64,000 nucleotides of DNA, taken from assembly GCA_027475525.1 (NCBI GenBank), contig JAMWFC010000032.1:186001-250000 (forward strand), written 5' to 3'. The stretch comes from Macrolepiota albuminosa (taxonomy: Eukaryota > Basidiomycota > Agaricomycetes > Agaricales > Agaricaceae). Shown piece after piece: positions 1-11,303 of the stretch (the stretch's first letter is position 1; every line of letters starts with the position of its first letter). The notes under the pieces are model-generated. The model was not told the DNA's origin. It made no database searches and was given only the letters and a program-made list of their open reading frames with translations. The position numbers and the translations under genes were made by a program.

Positions 1-603
1 GAACATCACGTGATCTGAAACGAACTTGTGAGGAACTCGAGACGTTCGAGCTTGTAAAGAACCCTTTCTCTTACTTACGTAAGAGAGTCGGGGAATGCAA
101 GTCGACTTGAGAAAATGTTATGCTGAACCATAAGTCAGAATCTGTTTATTAAATCTTGTTGGACAGACACATTGTGCCAGATAGCCCAAGATACATGAGA
201 CTCAACATAGAAGTGATCAGAGAAGCCCTAGTATAGATTCATAGGTAGGATGCTATATTCTGTCCTGTTTTATTCATATTTTAATTTGACCACTGTCAGT
301 CTGTTTTCTACTGTATGCCATCTTAATTCTTAGAAGACTACAATGGTCTCATAAAAGGGATAGTAATAATGAGGCCTACTACATAGGACTATACTTATAT
401 TTTCATATTGTTTATATATATTTATATATTCCTATATATCTAAGAGATTATAAGTATATAACTTCAATAGTTTTTCACTGCACATGGTAGCCAGATCCAA
501 TAGACAGGTTCTGACTGATGGCTCTATGCATGAAAGGCTCTATAACATTGCATTACAGTTAGACAAGGAGCACACAATATTTAAGAGAACAGCATCTGTT
601 CTA
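1..603. other. AT-rich non-coding flank
   Basis: No open frame of coding character and no recognisable element is seen. The last bases before 604 form the left half of a 26-bp palindrome centred on the TA into which the Tc1 element inserted. Confidence 0.5.
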
Positions 604-655
604 CAGTGGCTCAAAAAACTGTCCCAATGTTTCATACTTTTTGAAAGATGACATT

Positions 656-809
656 GGCATGAAGGATGGGAAGTACATAAAATTCTGATTAAATCATGTA
701 AAATACTATGGCATCATAGCTACAGAATAAATGGCATGAAGGATGGGAAGTACATAAAATTCTGATTAAATCATGTAAAATACTATGGCATCATAGCTAC
801 AGAATAAAT
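656..809. repeat. 77-bp tandem duplication (probable assembly overlap)
   Basis: Copies start at 656 and 733, inside the Tc1 left TIR; the right TIR has one copy. Confidence 0.85.
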
Positions 810-836
810 TAGGTTTATGTAATCAAGATCAAAAGT

Positions 837-990
837 GATGGAGCAATAGCCATTTTAAAATATTCACTCATTGGGACAGTTTTTTGAGCATCTCTAATTT
901 TTCAGGTTTATCCGATGGAGCAATAGCCATTTTAAAATATTCACTCATTGAGACAGTTTTTTGAGCATCTCTAATTTTTCAGGTTTATCC
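837..990. repeat. 77-bp tandem duplication (probable assembly overlap)
   Basis: Copies start at 837 and 914 with one mismatch; the right Tc1 TIR has one copy. Confidence 0.8.
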
Positions 991-1085
991 CTATTTTACT
1001 CAGAAATAAAGAGTAAGTTGCATGTGAAAATATAAACAAAGTCATGTGACCATGTTTAGATATATTTGGGAGTAGTTCAAGCTGG

Positions 1086-2212
1086 TTGAACCACATCTTG
1101 ACCTTCAACCACTATCATGAAACCTATTCCTTCTGCACAACACTCTACTGTTGTTTCTTTTCTTGCTCAAAGGTATTCTCTGGTCAGATTGGGGCTCAAA
1201 CTGGTCTAGGGAAGTCTACTACTAGGAGGATTGGTAGAGAGTTGGAGATGGACAAGGAAAACCATCCTGGAGGCCATCCTGCTAAGCTTACTCCATGTGA
1301 TAAACAGGCTATTGTTCAACAAATCTCAACTGGGAGACTTGATACAGCTGTCCAGGCCACTAATTTTATCAACAACATCATTTTCAACCCTGTCTCTTCC
1401 AAGACTGTCTGGAATGTGTTGAAGGAGGAGAGGTATTGATCTGCTACCAAAAGAAAAGTTCCTATGCTCAAAGCTAAACATTGACAACTACAGCTTAAAT
1501 GGGCTCAGAAGCATCAGAACTGGACTATAGAGGACTGGAAAAGGGTGTTGTGGACAGATGAGACAAAGATTAACAGAATTGGGTCAGATGGGAAGCAGTA
1601 TGTGTGGAAGCTACAAGGAGAAGACATTTCAGACCGAACAACTACACCTACTGTGAAGCATGGAGGAGGGAATAATCTCATGGTATGGGGCTGTATGAGT
1701 TGGAATGGGGTAGAAAAGCTTGTAGAGGTGGTGGAGATCATGAATGCAGAGCAGTACTGTGAAATTTTGGATGATGGAGCAAAGAAGAGCTTTGAGAAGT
1801 TGAGGTGGTGGAGATCATGAATGCAGAGCAGTACTGTGAAATTTTGGATGATGGAGCAAAGAAGAGCTTTGAGAAGTTAAAGATGATGAAGAGTGCCTGC
1901 TACTTTCAACAGGAGAATGACTCCAAACACAACTCCAAGAGGGCTGACAAGTGGTTTGAGGACAACAACTTTAATGTCCTTTGGTGGCCAGCCCAATCCC
2001 CTGATCTCAACCCTATTGAACATCTCTGGGAGTACCTCAAAGAGCAACTTAGGCAATATGAAACACCTCCTTATGGTGTGCATGAATTATGGGAGAAGGT
2101 TGCAAAGGAGTGGGATGAAATACCACCAGAGGTATGCCAAAGACTAATAGAAAGCATGCCTAGAAGGATTCAAGCAGTTATCAAGGCAAATGGAGGACAT
2201 ACAAAGTACTAG
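1086..2212 (+). pseudogene. Tc1-family DDE transposase pseudogene
   Basis: The protein would cut and paste the surrounding element. Visible family motifs are WTDETKINRIGSDG (first catalytic Asp), FQQENDSKH, where the family normally has QQDND, so the second acidic residue may be altered, and WPAQSPDLNPIEHLWE (the final Glu). An N-terminal helix-turn-helix region precedes them. In-frame TGA codons at about 1437 and 1482 sit where Arg codons are expected, consistent with CGA-to-TGA decay. A 77-bp duplication at 1725-1878 shifts the frame before the FQQEND segment and is probably an assembly artefact. The stops alone make it a pseudogene. Confidence 0.9.
1725..1878. repeat. 77-bp tandem duplication (probable assembly overlap)
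   Basis: Copies start at 1725 and 1802; shifts the Tc1 transposase frame. Confidence 0.85.
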
Positions 2213-2439
2213 ATACTAAAATTAGAGATGCTCAAAAAACTGTCCCAATGAGTGAATATTTTAAAATGGCTATTGCTCCATCAGTTTTGATCTTGATTAC
2301 ATAAACCTAGATTTATTTTGTAGCTACGATGCCATAGTATTTTACATGATTTAATCAGAATTTTATGTACTTCCCATCCTTCATGCCAATGTCATCTCTC
2401 AAAAAGTATGAAACATTGGGACAGTTTTTTGAGCCACTG

Positions 2440-3148
2440 TAGAACAGATGCTGAGTCTGGAGCTGTTGAGAAGGGAGATGAAAAATAAAGAGAGATTAAG
2501 GAATCTAACAATTGAAATAGACAATTGAATAGTGATGAGGGCACTGTAGACAACAGAATGAAGCACAGCAAGATACCTGATGAACAATGTCTTAAAGAGA
2601 ATTCAAAATGTTAGAAAGATTGACATGCACATAGTAATTAAGATGTAGTGATGCTAGGACATGAGGGCATCTCAGGCAATGAGAGTGCAGGCAAAAAGCT
2701 AAAAAGAGTGTGAAAGAAAACAAAACTGAGACTAAGAGACTGGGCTGTTGAGGATAATGAGCTCACACAATGAACAGAATATGCTGAACAGACTTTTAAT
2801 CTTATTATATCAACTGATAAAGAAATCCTGTAATAGTTTCATATTTCTCAGTGTTTGTAACACTGTGTGCTCAGCTTTTTCTGGCATTCCCAAAGTTCTC
2901 TGGACTCTTCTAGCACCATGTAGAGATAGGTTCAGTATAATGTATAGTTGCTTCCCATGCTCCTGCCTCTATGCTGATGTGCTGTGCCATGGTTTTCTTT
3001 GAATTTTTCTCTACCAGGAGATTAGTTACTTCCTTGTTGTATGGTACTAGTTTAATATACTTTAGATTTCTTTTTGCCAGTTGTGTGTAATTAGGTGCAG
3101 GCCTCAGTTCAGGCTTACAAATATGAAATCTGCTTTATAAATATTGTA
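2440..3148. other. Intergenic region, Tc1 flank to ankyrin gene 3' end
   Basis: Begins with TA and the right half of the palindromic Tc1 target. The rest is AT-rich with no supported gene. It should contain the 3' UTR of the minus-strand ankyrin gene. Confidence 0.4.
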
Positions 3149-6100
3149 TCAAGCTGAACTTTTAATCTGTGCATTTACAGTGGCATTATGGTGACTGAAA
3201 ACTGTTACAATGTTCACATGTCCATTGAATCTTGCCATAAGCAATGCAATGTCAACAATACATGAAGTCCATCAAATTTAAATCTTACCTTTTGCATTTA
3301 CATCTGCATTGTGCTCAACCAAAAACTCTACAATGTTCAGGTGCCCATTGGATGCTGCTATCTGAAGTGCAGACTGCTGCCTATCATCTGAATCAACTCA
3401 ATGTCAGCTATATGTGAAGTCTATCAGGTGTAACTCTTACCTTTTGCATTCACATCTGCATTGTGCTTGACTAAAAACTTTACAATGTCCAGATGCCCAT
3501 TAGATGCTGCTATGTGAAGTGCAGACTGCTGCATATCATCTGAATCAACTCAATGTCAGCTATATGTGAAGTCCATCAAGATGCTGCTATGTGAAGTGCA
3601 GACTGCTGCATATCATCTGAATCAACTCAATGTCAGCTATATGTGAAGTCCATCAAATTTAAGTATTACTTTGTGCATTAACATCTGCATTGTTCTTGAC
3701 CAAAAACTTTACAATCTCCAGGTGCCCATTGGATGCTGCTATGTGAAGTGCAGACTGCTGCATATCATCTGAATCAACTCAATGTCAGCTATATGTGAAG
3801 TCCATCAAATTTAAGACTTACTTTGTGCATTAACATCTGCATTAACATCTGCATTGTGCTTGAGCAAAAGCTCTACAATCTCCAGGTGCCCATTGGATGC
3901 TGCTATATGAAGTGCAGACTGCTGCATATCATCTGAATCAACTCAATGTCAGCTATATGTGAGGTCCATCAAATTTAAGACTTACTTTGTGCATTAACAT
4001 CTGCATTAACATCTGCATTGTGCTTGAGCAAAAGCTCTACAATCTCCAGGTGCCCATTGGATGCTGCTATATGAAGTGCAGACTGCTGCATATCATCTGA
4101 ATCAACTCAATGTCAGCTATATGTGAGGTCCATCAAATTTAAGACTTACTTTGTGCATTAACATCTGCATTAACATCTGCATTGTGCTTGAGCAAAAGCT
4201 CTACAATCTCCAGGTCCCCATTGGATGCTGCTATATGAAGTGCAGACTGCTGCATATCATCTGAATCAACTCAATGTCAGCTATATGTGAGGTCCATCAA
4301 ATTTAAGACTTACTTTGTGCATTAACATCTGCATTAACATCTGCATTGTGCTTGAGCAAAAGCTCTACAATCTCCAGGTGCCCATTGGATGCTGCTATAT
4401 GAAGTGCAGACTGCTGCATATCATCTGAATCAACTCAATGTCAGCTATATGTGAGGTCCATCAAATTTAAGACTTACCTTGTGCATTAACATCTGCATTG
4501 TGCTTGAGCAAAAACTTTACAATGTCTAGGTGCTTATTGGATGCTGCTATATGAAGTGCAGACTGCTGCATATCATCTGAATCAACTCAATGTCAGCTAT
4601 ATGTAAAGTCCATCAAATTTAAGTCTTACCTTGTGCATTAACATCTGCATTGTGCTTGACCAAAAACTTTACAATGTCCAGGTGCCCATTGGATGCTGCT
4701 ATATGAAGTGCAGACTGCTGCATATCATCTGAATCAACTCAATGTCAGCTATATGTAAAGTCCATCAAATTTAAGTCTTACCTTGTGCATTAACATCTGC
4801 ATTGTGCTTGACCAAAAACTTTACAATGTCCAGGTGCCCATTGGATGCTGCTATATGAAGTGCAGACCACTGTCTATCATCTGAATCAGCTCAATGTCAG
4901 CTATATGCAAAGTCCATTAAATTGAAGTTTTACCTTGTGCATTAACATCTGCATTGTACTCAATTAACAGCTTTATCATACTAAGATGCCCTTTTGCTGC
5001 TGCACAATGAAGTGCACTTGACTGATTTTTGTCTGAACAGTAAATGAGCAATATGGGAAATCTATTATGCTACAATCTTACCTTTTGCATTTACATCTGC
5101 ATTATATGTAATTAACAGCCTAACAATATCTAAATGTCCTTCTTCCACTGCCCAATGAAGTGCAATCCACTCATGTATATCTAGATTGACAATATGAACA
5201 AGTGTGTGCAGTATATGAGGTGCAGATCTTACTTGCATTGTTGTCTGCATTGTTTTTAATCAGGAGCTTTACAATGTTTAGATGCCCATTCATTGCTGCT
5301 GAAAATAGGGCAGTGGACCAGTTCTTTTCTGACATGAGAATGTGAGTAGTATGTAAAACTTATAAAGCATGACTTCCTACTTCTTGTATTTAAATCTTCA
5401 TTGTACTTGAGTAGAAACTCAACAACACTTAGATGGCCATTTTTGGATGCAATTTGAATCGATAAATCTAAAAGCATCAGCATCTGAATTGTATCAAATG
5501 GTTTATATGTCCTTACCAACTGCATCTATCTTAGCCCCAAGATCCAGTACATACTGAACAATATCTATCTTTCCTTTTCTTGATGCATTGTAGAGTTTCT
5601 TTCCAAGTGTCTCTGCACGACGCTCTAACAGTGATTCTACAAGATCACGAAGTGGCACAAGGAGTAGAAGAAGGGCCAGGGTCTGACCAAATGTCCATTT
5701 TTTTTCACCTGGACCAAGGTTTCCCCTGTCTGTATTGATCTTGATTGCCACTTCATTATCAACAAGCAAGACAATATTGATAATAAGCAAAGTCACAAAA
5801 ACTAGTGTCATGTTGACTTGATGTTGCCATTTATTCCACAACTTTTTACCAAATCTAGGAACAATCAAGAGTATTGCTTCGAAAAAAATCCCAGGAATAA
5901 TGAGATTCAATATCGGTAGGAGAGTGATGGAATAGATCATGATGTACCAGACTTTGGGTCCTACAGAACCTAGTAGAACTTGTATCCCAAAGATGGAGAT
6001 TGGTGCATCAAGAGAGCATTGTTTAGAGGGTCCAAAACCAACTGGGTTGATCCAAAGCCAGAGACCGACTACAGACATGAGCGTCAAGTGGACTGAGCCC

Positions 6101-6618
6101 ACAATCACCACAAAGTTTGAACCAATCTTGCGTATCTCATATATCCACCGGCACGTGAGGATTGAATCGACTCTCTGTATTTCAACACCCACCATCTCCT
6201 CAATTTCTTCACGTAACTCCTCCTTAGAGAGATTGACTCTATGCTCGACGTAGAACAGCAAGTAAATGAACAGATTTGTGTTATTCATCCAGCTGAGGTT
6301 AAGGACGATCGTTGCATGAAAATTGGTGATGCTGCCTGGGGTGAGAGCTTGGATGAGGGTCGAGACAAGGATGGCAAAGCCAGTGATGAGAATTGTCATG
6401 GATTGTGTCTCAAAGCTCTCGAGCTTGGTGTGTGATATCCTTCCGCTTTTGAGGGCTAAAAGCGCAGGAGCAAAACTAAGTAGGTTCTGGGCATATATGG
6501 CAGCCCTCACGCCGATTCCAGATATATCCGGATTGGCAGGAAAACATGAGTCAGTCATGGTAAGCGTAGACGGTGGGCTTGCAGGTAGTGGTGAAAGTAC
6601 AACAGCAGAAGCTTTCAC
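3149..6618 (-). CDS. Multi-pass membrane protein with C-terminal ankyrin repeats
   Basis: The first exon (6618 to about 5516) encodes roughly 365 residues. After a Ser/Pro-rich N terminus come about six or seven hydrophobic segments (for example [17 protein letters not shown] and [14 protein letters not shown]), then the first ankyrin repeat ([20 protein letters not shown]). The following exons each encode about one 33-residue ankyrin repeat of the form [19 protein letters not shown], separated by introns of about 54 bp starting GTAAG and ending CAG. About 16 repeats are countable. The last ends in frame at a TGA at 3149-3151. Ankyrin repeats bind protein partners; the membrane part suggests an integral membrane anchor. 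Substrate and role are unknown. The duplication at 3502-3655 adds a false partial exon. Exon edges are inferred by eye, and the 5290-5440 exons have weak donors. Confidence 0.75.
3290..4920 (-). repeat. Tandem ankyrin exon-intron units (about 153-163 bp)
   Basis: Near-identical units repeat with exon and intron together, so the array grew by duplication of whole exon-intron blocks. Four consecutive units between about 3790 and 4360 carry an extra 12-nt duplication that repeats the codons Ala-Asp-Val-Asn. Introns are as conserved as exons, which points to recent expansion or gene conversion. Confidence 0.8.
3502..3655. repeat. 77-bp tandem duplication (probable assembly overlap)
   Basis: Copies start at 3502 and 3579; out of register with the ankyrin exon period. 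Confidence 0.85.
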
Positions 6619-7396
6619 AGCCTTGTGGCATTGCGTATTACAAATCTTAGAAGCGGCCTTGTTTGCTGCATAGCCTCAAACATGTGAATGCATCATTTAT
6701 TGTCTCGTGGCGCCTATTTGCGATCATTGGCTTGAGAACTGGCGGAAAACAAAGAACAAACGACAGCCCTTGTTGAGCCACCCTCGAACCAGGATGACTT
6801 TGTCCATCGACGGTCTGTGATTACGAAAATGGTTCTCTGGATATTGTATTGTCACAGGCATCCATTGGACAGGACAAGCAGCCCTGTGAAGAAGTTCCCA
6901 TTTTTCTTTAAGACCAAAGGCGCCCAGTCGCACGTCACACATCTGTTTGATCTATTTAGACATTCACCACATCACGTACGCCTGTCGAGACGGCGGGTTC
7001 AACTTCCCATGGACAGACCACTCTAAATTATTTTTTGCCCAAAGTTAAAGTCTACAGGAGTAGAAGTCGTCATACCTGGTACCCCATCCATCGTTTACCG
7101 CTTGTTATACATGGGAAACTTAAACCCAGTACTCAGTATCAGTCATCTACAGCACCTTTCCGTTTCTGAAGTCCGAGACCTACGCAGACCAGCAGCTATA
7201 GTCTAAACCAAACCTATTGGCAACGTAACCGCATATCATATAACAAAACCACCAACATTTGATATAAGATGGGATAGGATGGACGATGACAACGGCGAAT
7301 AACGTACAATACATCACATCTCCCTCTGGCGGCACTCACTTCAAATCCCCCTCCCTCAAACGCCGGTTCGAATCTGACCCTGAACTAGAATTATAA
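6619..7396. promoter_or_regulatory. Intergenic region between divergent membrane-protein genes
   Basis: It lies between the start of the minus-strand ankyrin gene and the plus-strand membrane-protein gene, so it should hold both promoters. No unambiguous TATA or operator can be pointed to. Short open frames here have no recognisable family features. Confidence 0.35.
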
Positions 7397-7582
7397 GCGC
7401 CCTCGTCCGCTTCGAGGCCATCCCAGGCAGTCAGATACAATGACCTCGTCAACTGCTCTTGCACTGGTCCATGCCCATACCCGTGCTCGTCTCCAAGTTC
7501 AAACTCCCGCTCCACCTCCCGTGTCCCCGCCCTAGCTCCCAATCTCTGCCCAACCCCAACCCAACCCACGACGGCTCTGGCT

Positions 7583-8320
7583 ATGGGTCTGATACACGCC
7601 CCGCCTACGAATTCACCCATCGTTGAGATTACAATAGTGATAACTGCACCATCTGTCAGGACATCCGCAACCCCTTTCGCAAGCATCGAGCATCTCTGCA
7701 ACTCCTCTTCCTACCTCTGCAGCCAATATGAATCGGCAGACGGGTTCCGCAGCGCATCCCGAATCCGGGCGCAAGTTCAGCCTCCTTATCTCATACCCGT
7801 ATTTGTGGTTCTCGGCATCTTATGGGGAACTCTCGCTGCGTGGTTAATATACAAGTGGCTCATGAGGCGACGCAATGCTCAAGACAACGTCTTCGTATGC
7901 GGCCCTCGTTACGTTCCGGCCACGAGTGACCTTGAGGGCCGAAAGTCGCCGCAACAGTACGAAATGCACGTCGTTGCCTTCAGCAGCCCTGATCGCAAGG
8001 AGGCCGGGAAGGAGTCTGAGATGCACGAGGAGGAAGATCCATTCCTTCTTCCACCGTCTCCGACGGCCCAAAGAGCTGGGAGGATGAAATCGGCGCAATA
8101 CACGATGACCGCGTATTTGGATGCGACTTATGTGCTAGAGACGGATGACGAAGGCAGCAGGGACGACGTTCCTTTTGAGAGATTGAGACATAAGAGCCTT
8201 AAATGCGGCATTATGGCGAAGGTGAAGGAGGGAAACCGTATTGATACTCTGAGGCCGTCAGGTACTGTGCGAAACACGGGCACGGGGGTTGGGAAGAAGA
8301 AGGCTTCACGAAGGGTTTAG
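7583..8320 (+). CDS. Single-pass membrane protein, N terminus uncertain
   Basis: The reading frame encodes one strong transmembrane segment (LIPVFVVLGILWGTLAAWLI, about residues 69-88) followed by the basic stop-transfer KWLMRRR and a polar tail of about 150 residues with acidic (EEEDPFLLPPSP) and basic stretches. This suggests a membrane anchor with a cytosolic tail. The frame is open upstream back to about 7397 and includes a Cys-rich stretch (NCSCTGPCPYPCSS). A good splice acceptor (pyrimidine tract ending CTCTGCAG at about 7721) gives an alternative exon start, so the true N terminus probably lies in an upstream exon. GC content is higher than in the transposon-rich surroundings, fitting a host gene. 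Function unknown. Confidence 0.55.
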   Translation: MGLIHAPPTNSPIVEITIVITAPSVRTSATPFASIEHLCNSSSYLCSQYESADGFRSASRIRAQVQPPYLIPVFVVLGILWGTLAAWLIYKWLMRRRNAQDNVFVCGPRYVPATSDLEGRKSPQQYEMHVVAFSSPDRKEAGKESEMHEEEDPFLLPPSPTAQRAGRMKSAQYTMTAYLDATYVLETDDEGSRDDVPFERLRHKSLKCGIMAKVKEGNRIDTLRPSGTVRNTGTGVGKKKASRRV

Positions 8321-10049
8321 TGACATAGAAGAACGGGCTCGGACTATCTCATCAGTGATATTGACCAGATGCTCATGGTACCTCCAGCAGTAGACCCCCG
8401 AACCTTCGTGCCGATTCTGTGGTTACTATGCCTAGTGATGCGAAATGTGAGTTTTAATTTATTTTTAAGCTGCTCAAGCGAAATTGAACAGGACTTATAT
8501 TAAATATAAAAACTCCAGTTCACTAGGTTCTGGGGGTTTGTGTTACACGCGCGCACACGTTGTGAATAGGTTATAATTTTTAATTGATTTATTTGAATGA
8601 AAACTTAAGTTCACACTCAAAAATGGGTCAAAATAGCATTATTACTGAGCCCGAAGCTAATCGATATGCGTAAGGCCTAAGATGTCCCCTCTGGGGACTC
8701 TGAGCCGTGGCAAGGTGATTGCCTGCCAGGCCTCCCCAAAATCCTACTCCTTTTATACTCCTTCCCTCTATGCATGGACCAACATTGTATCTCACGTGTT
8801 TCTACACCGGTTCGTGGGATTGCCATGCCCAGCCAGTTGGTTATAGCATTACCGAGCCTGGGCACTTGTTTAATTGTTTTTCCGAGCCTTGATGCATGTG
8901 GTCCCTCTCTTTTTCCGGCTAAACTCTCCTCCATGGTTCTGGTTACTCCCTGCTTTCTCCTCTCATCAGCTTCCTGGAGCTCCTGGTGTCATTTGGTGGT
9001 GTAGCAGAGCACATTTCCTGCCTGCAGACATGTTCAAGTGAGTTCTTTTAATTGGGAGGGAGCTTGGAGCTGGCACTGATGGTGATGTCAGCAAGATCTC
9101 AGAGTTTGTTCTGAGATCTCAGGCCGAACACTGCCACTCAGTGGCTATTTTCTGTTGATCGGTTTTGAATTGCTTGGTTGCATGCACTGTAACCATGGTT
9201 TTTGAGTCGTCTTTATATACTGTTGGGTTTCTCGAGGTAAGGCTCCCAGCATCTACAGTTTTCGATGCAATGCTTACGGTTTTCAGCATTGGTTTTTATT
9301 AAATGGGTATTTTTGGGAGCCTTTGATACATGTCTGTCTGCCTCTATTGGAGGCAGGCATATTACTAGGGCTTTCATACCTCCCTTCATGATGCCCACCA
9401 ATGCTAAGATGCCCAACACTTCAAGGAAGCTGCGCTCCCCAAAACAGCCACAGCTACCTATCCCTCTTTAAGGAGATGGGAGTATCAACTCATCTTGATC
9501 TGATATGTATCACGTCAGAACAGCTAAGGCCTCTCATAAGAAACAGAAGAGGTCCCCAATGAGTACGAAGAGTTCCTCATTGTCGTTGACAACATACACA
9601 CACAATCATGATGGGAGGGCTGTGCAGGTGAAGGGATATCGTCTATGGTCTTGTGCATATTTGCTTGGTAAATACCATATCGACACTTAGTGCTGCGATA
9701 TTAGAATTTTGTTGTATAGAAGGGGTGTAGTGAATTGGCATATAATGATTCTCATAGACTTCTAGCATCAAATCTCATATTTTCCTAACCTAAACTGCCA
9801 ATTGATTCATCATGGATACAAATCCATCCACCCTTCCATGTTCAAAGGTCCTGCAAAACTGATGAGATTTACAGCCACCTTAGAATGTGCTAAAGCAAAT
9901 CTGAGGAAAGCTTAACCATCTTATAATTTGCCAAGTTTAAGGCTGAAACTGACACCACAATTACAGATGGCTTCCTTGATGCCCACACCATTCTGGCAAT
10001 CACCAATTTCTACTTGCTTGTATGGGCCATTGCTAGCATGGCATGACCA
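8321..10049. other. Non-coding region, no supported gene
   Basis: No frame has convincing protein features. A segment from about 8679 beginning TGTCCCCTCTGG with a TATA-like TTTTATACTCC downstream could be the start of a solo LTR, but I could find neither a matching end nor a target duplication. Confidence 0.3.
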
Positions 10050-11302
10050 AGATCTACACTTGATCAAAAGGTATGGGCCTGTGGCACACAGCAAGACTGA
10101 GGTCTACAGCATAGGGTGTTGAATACGTGACATGGCAGTGTCATAATATTCAATGTCCAATTTGTATATATCAGTATCTGTAAACATAACACATAAAAAA
10201 AAAACAAACAACAAAAATGCATAAATGCATCAAAAAATAGGTAGAAAACTGAAAATCAAAGCCTTCATTTGTCAACATTGTTCCTGTATGTGTAGAATGT
10301 GTTGCCGTCAACACAACCACTGTACAAGAATAAGTACATCCCTGTACAATGAGGTTTTGTATTCGTAGCCTGTAAAGGGGTGTTATTTGACAAATTATGC
10401 CGAAAACTAGCAGCAAACTTGTTCCTTGTTACAATTCAGTTCCTTGACCCTCCCTATAACTCCTTTGATGTGCCCAAATTGTCAGGGGACTCCTCATTCC
10501 TTTCTTCTTTCACTCTTTATTTCTTCACTCTCCTTTCATTCACTTTCTTATTTCTTCTATCATTCTCTCATTTTGCTGTTACTACTTTTTCAACACTATC
10601 TGTTAGTACTATTCTCAACCTTTGAGGTGCTCTGGTTCTTTAGCTATCACTCAGACAAGTGTGGGCCCTTCAGCACCGCTCCAGGCTGCTTAGATAAGCC
10701 GGAGTTTGCCTTTCTGACTTCTAAAGTCCGGAGTTTTCCTCCCTTGTTTGCACACTTGTTTGGTTAGTCAATTTTCGAGTTTTTAAGGTTTTGTTGTACT
10801 GTACAGTTGTTTCCCATGCTTCAGAGGCCCCAGAAGCATCCAACCTGGCATAGGGAATCCCCAGACTTGTTCTCTTTGGATCTCCCTCTGCCAGCTGTGT
10901 GACTGAGCCACAGCCTCGAGAGGTCGCCCTTACACAAATGCTCAAATAACATATGTGTGCACAGATCTGGGCATCTGTGAGAGTCTAACAGAGCCAAAAA
11001 AAGGTGCAAATATACATATTTGATGCTCTGAACTACACCAGTTCTTCTGCTTTTATTTTTTCCAATTTTATATGATGAATCACCATCAATAGTTCAGGAA
11101 ACCGTGTGGGATGATTGTTTGGAAGTCGATAAGCAAATCATGGATATTACGGGGTGGGAATGAACATTCAAAGCAGCGTTGAGGTTGAGCAATGTCCAGG
11201 ATGCCATGACACATTGAATACATGTGTGACAGTCACATATATGCATCAATGTTGCTCCCATTGGCTTTAAACAGTCTACATTACCTTCCACGTCGTTTTG
11301 GG
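10050..11302 (+). repeat. Non-coding repeat, copy 1 (CpG-depleted)
   Basis: Aligns by eye with 62330-63190 over about 850 bp. Shared landmarks are GACATGGCAGTG, the TACATCCCTGT block, GAGCCAAAAAAA and GGTTGAGCAATGTC. Where the other copy has CG this copy mostly has TG or CA. A solo LTR (10480-10934) interrupts it, and the other copy has the uninterrupted site. At about 11303 it passes directly into the truncated Gypsy-A pol. Nature of the repeat unknown. Confidence 0.6.
10480..10934 (+). mobile_element. Solo LTR of the Gypsy-C family
   Basis: The 455-bp unit begins TGTCAGGGGACTCC and ends CCCTTACA. It is flanked on both sides by the 5-bp target duplication CAAAT (10475-10479 and 10935-10939). 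It matches the LTRs at 52529-53085 and 59912-60486 in inverse orientation. It probably formed by recombination between the two LTRs of a full element. Small open frames inside it are not genes. Confidence 0.9.
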
Positions 11303-11303
11303 A

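Larger units (their letters stand above)
604..2439 (+). mobile_element. Tc1/mariner DNA transposon, decayed
   Basis: The element begins CAGTGGCTCA and ends TGAGCCACTG and is flanked on both sides by TA, the target duplication of the Tc1/mariner superfamily. Terminal inverted repeats are long: about 220 bp on the right (2218-2439), and the same on the left (604-990) once two 77-bp duplications are discounted. Each repeat carries the motif CTCAAAAAACTGTCCCAATG at its outer end and the same motif inverted at its inner end, resembling the double transposase-binding sites of long-TIR Tc1 elements. The transposase inside has nonsense codons, so this copy is not autonomous. Confidence 0.9.

Noticed and set aside
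3290..4920. Regular repeats of about 153-163 bp resembling a satellite or CRISPR-like array
   Set aside because: They are ankyrin exons plus introns; the reverse strand encodes 33-residue ankyrin repeats with proper splice signals.
7336..7701. 121-codon open frame on the minus strand
   Set aside because: It overlaps the N-terminal part of the plus-strand membrane protein and has no domain signal. The plus strand has a clear membrane anchor with a stop-transfer sequence.
8679..9470. Complete solo LTR
   Set aside because: A TG start and a TATA-like site are present, but no CA end with a matching 5-bp duplication could be found.
10380..10767. Hydrophobic Ser/Leu/Phe-rich frames that look like membrane proteins
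   Set aside because: They lie across the solo LTR (10480-10934) and reflect its pyrimidine-rich U3.
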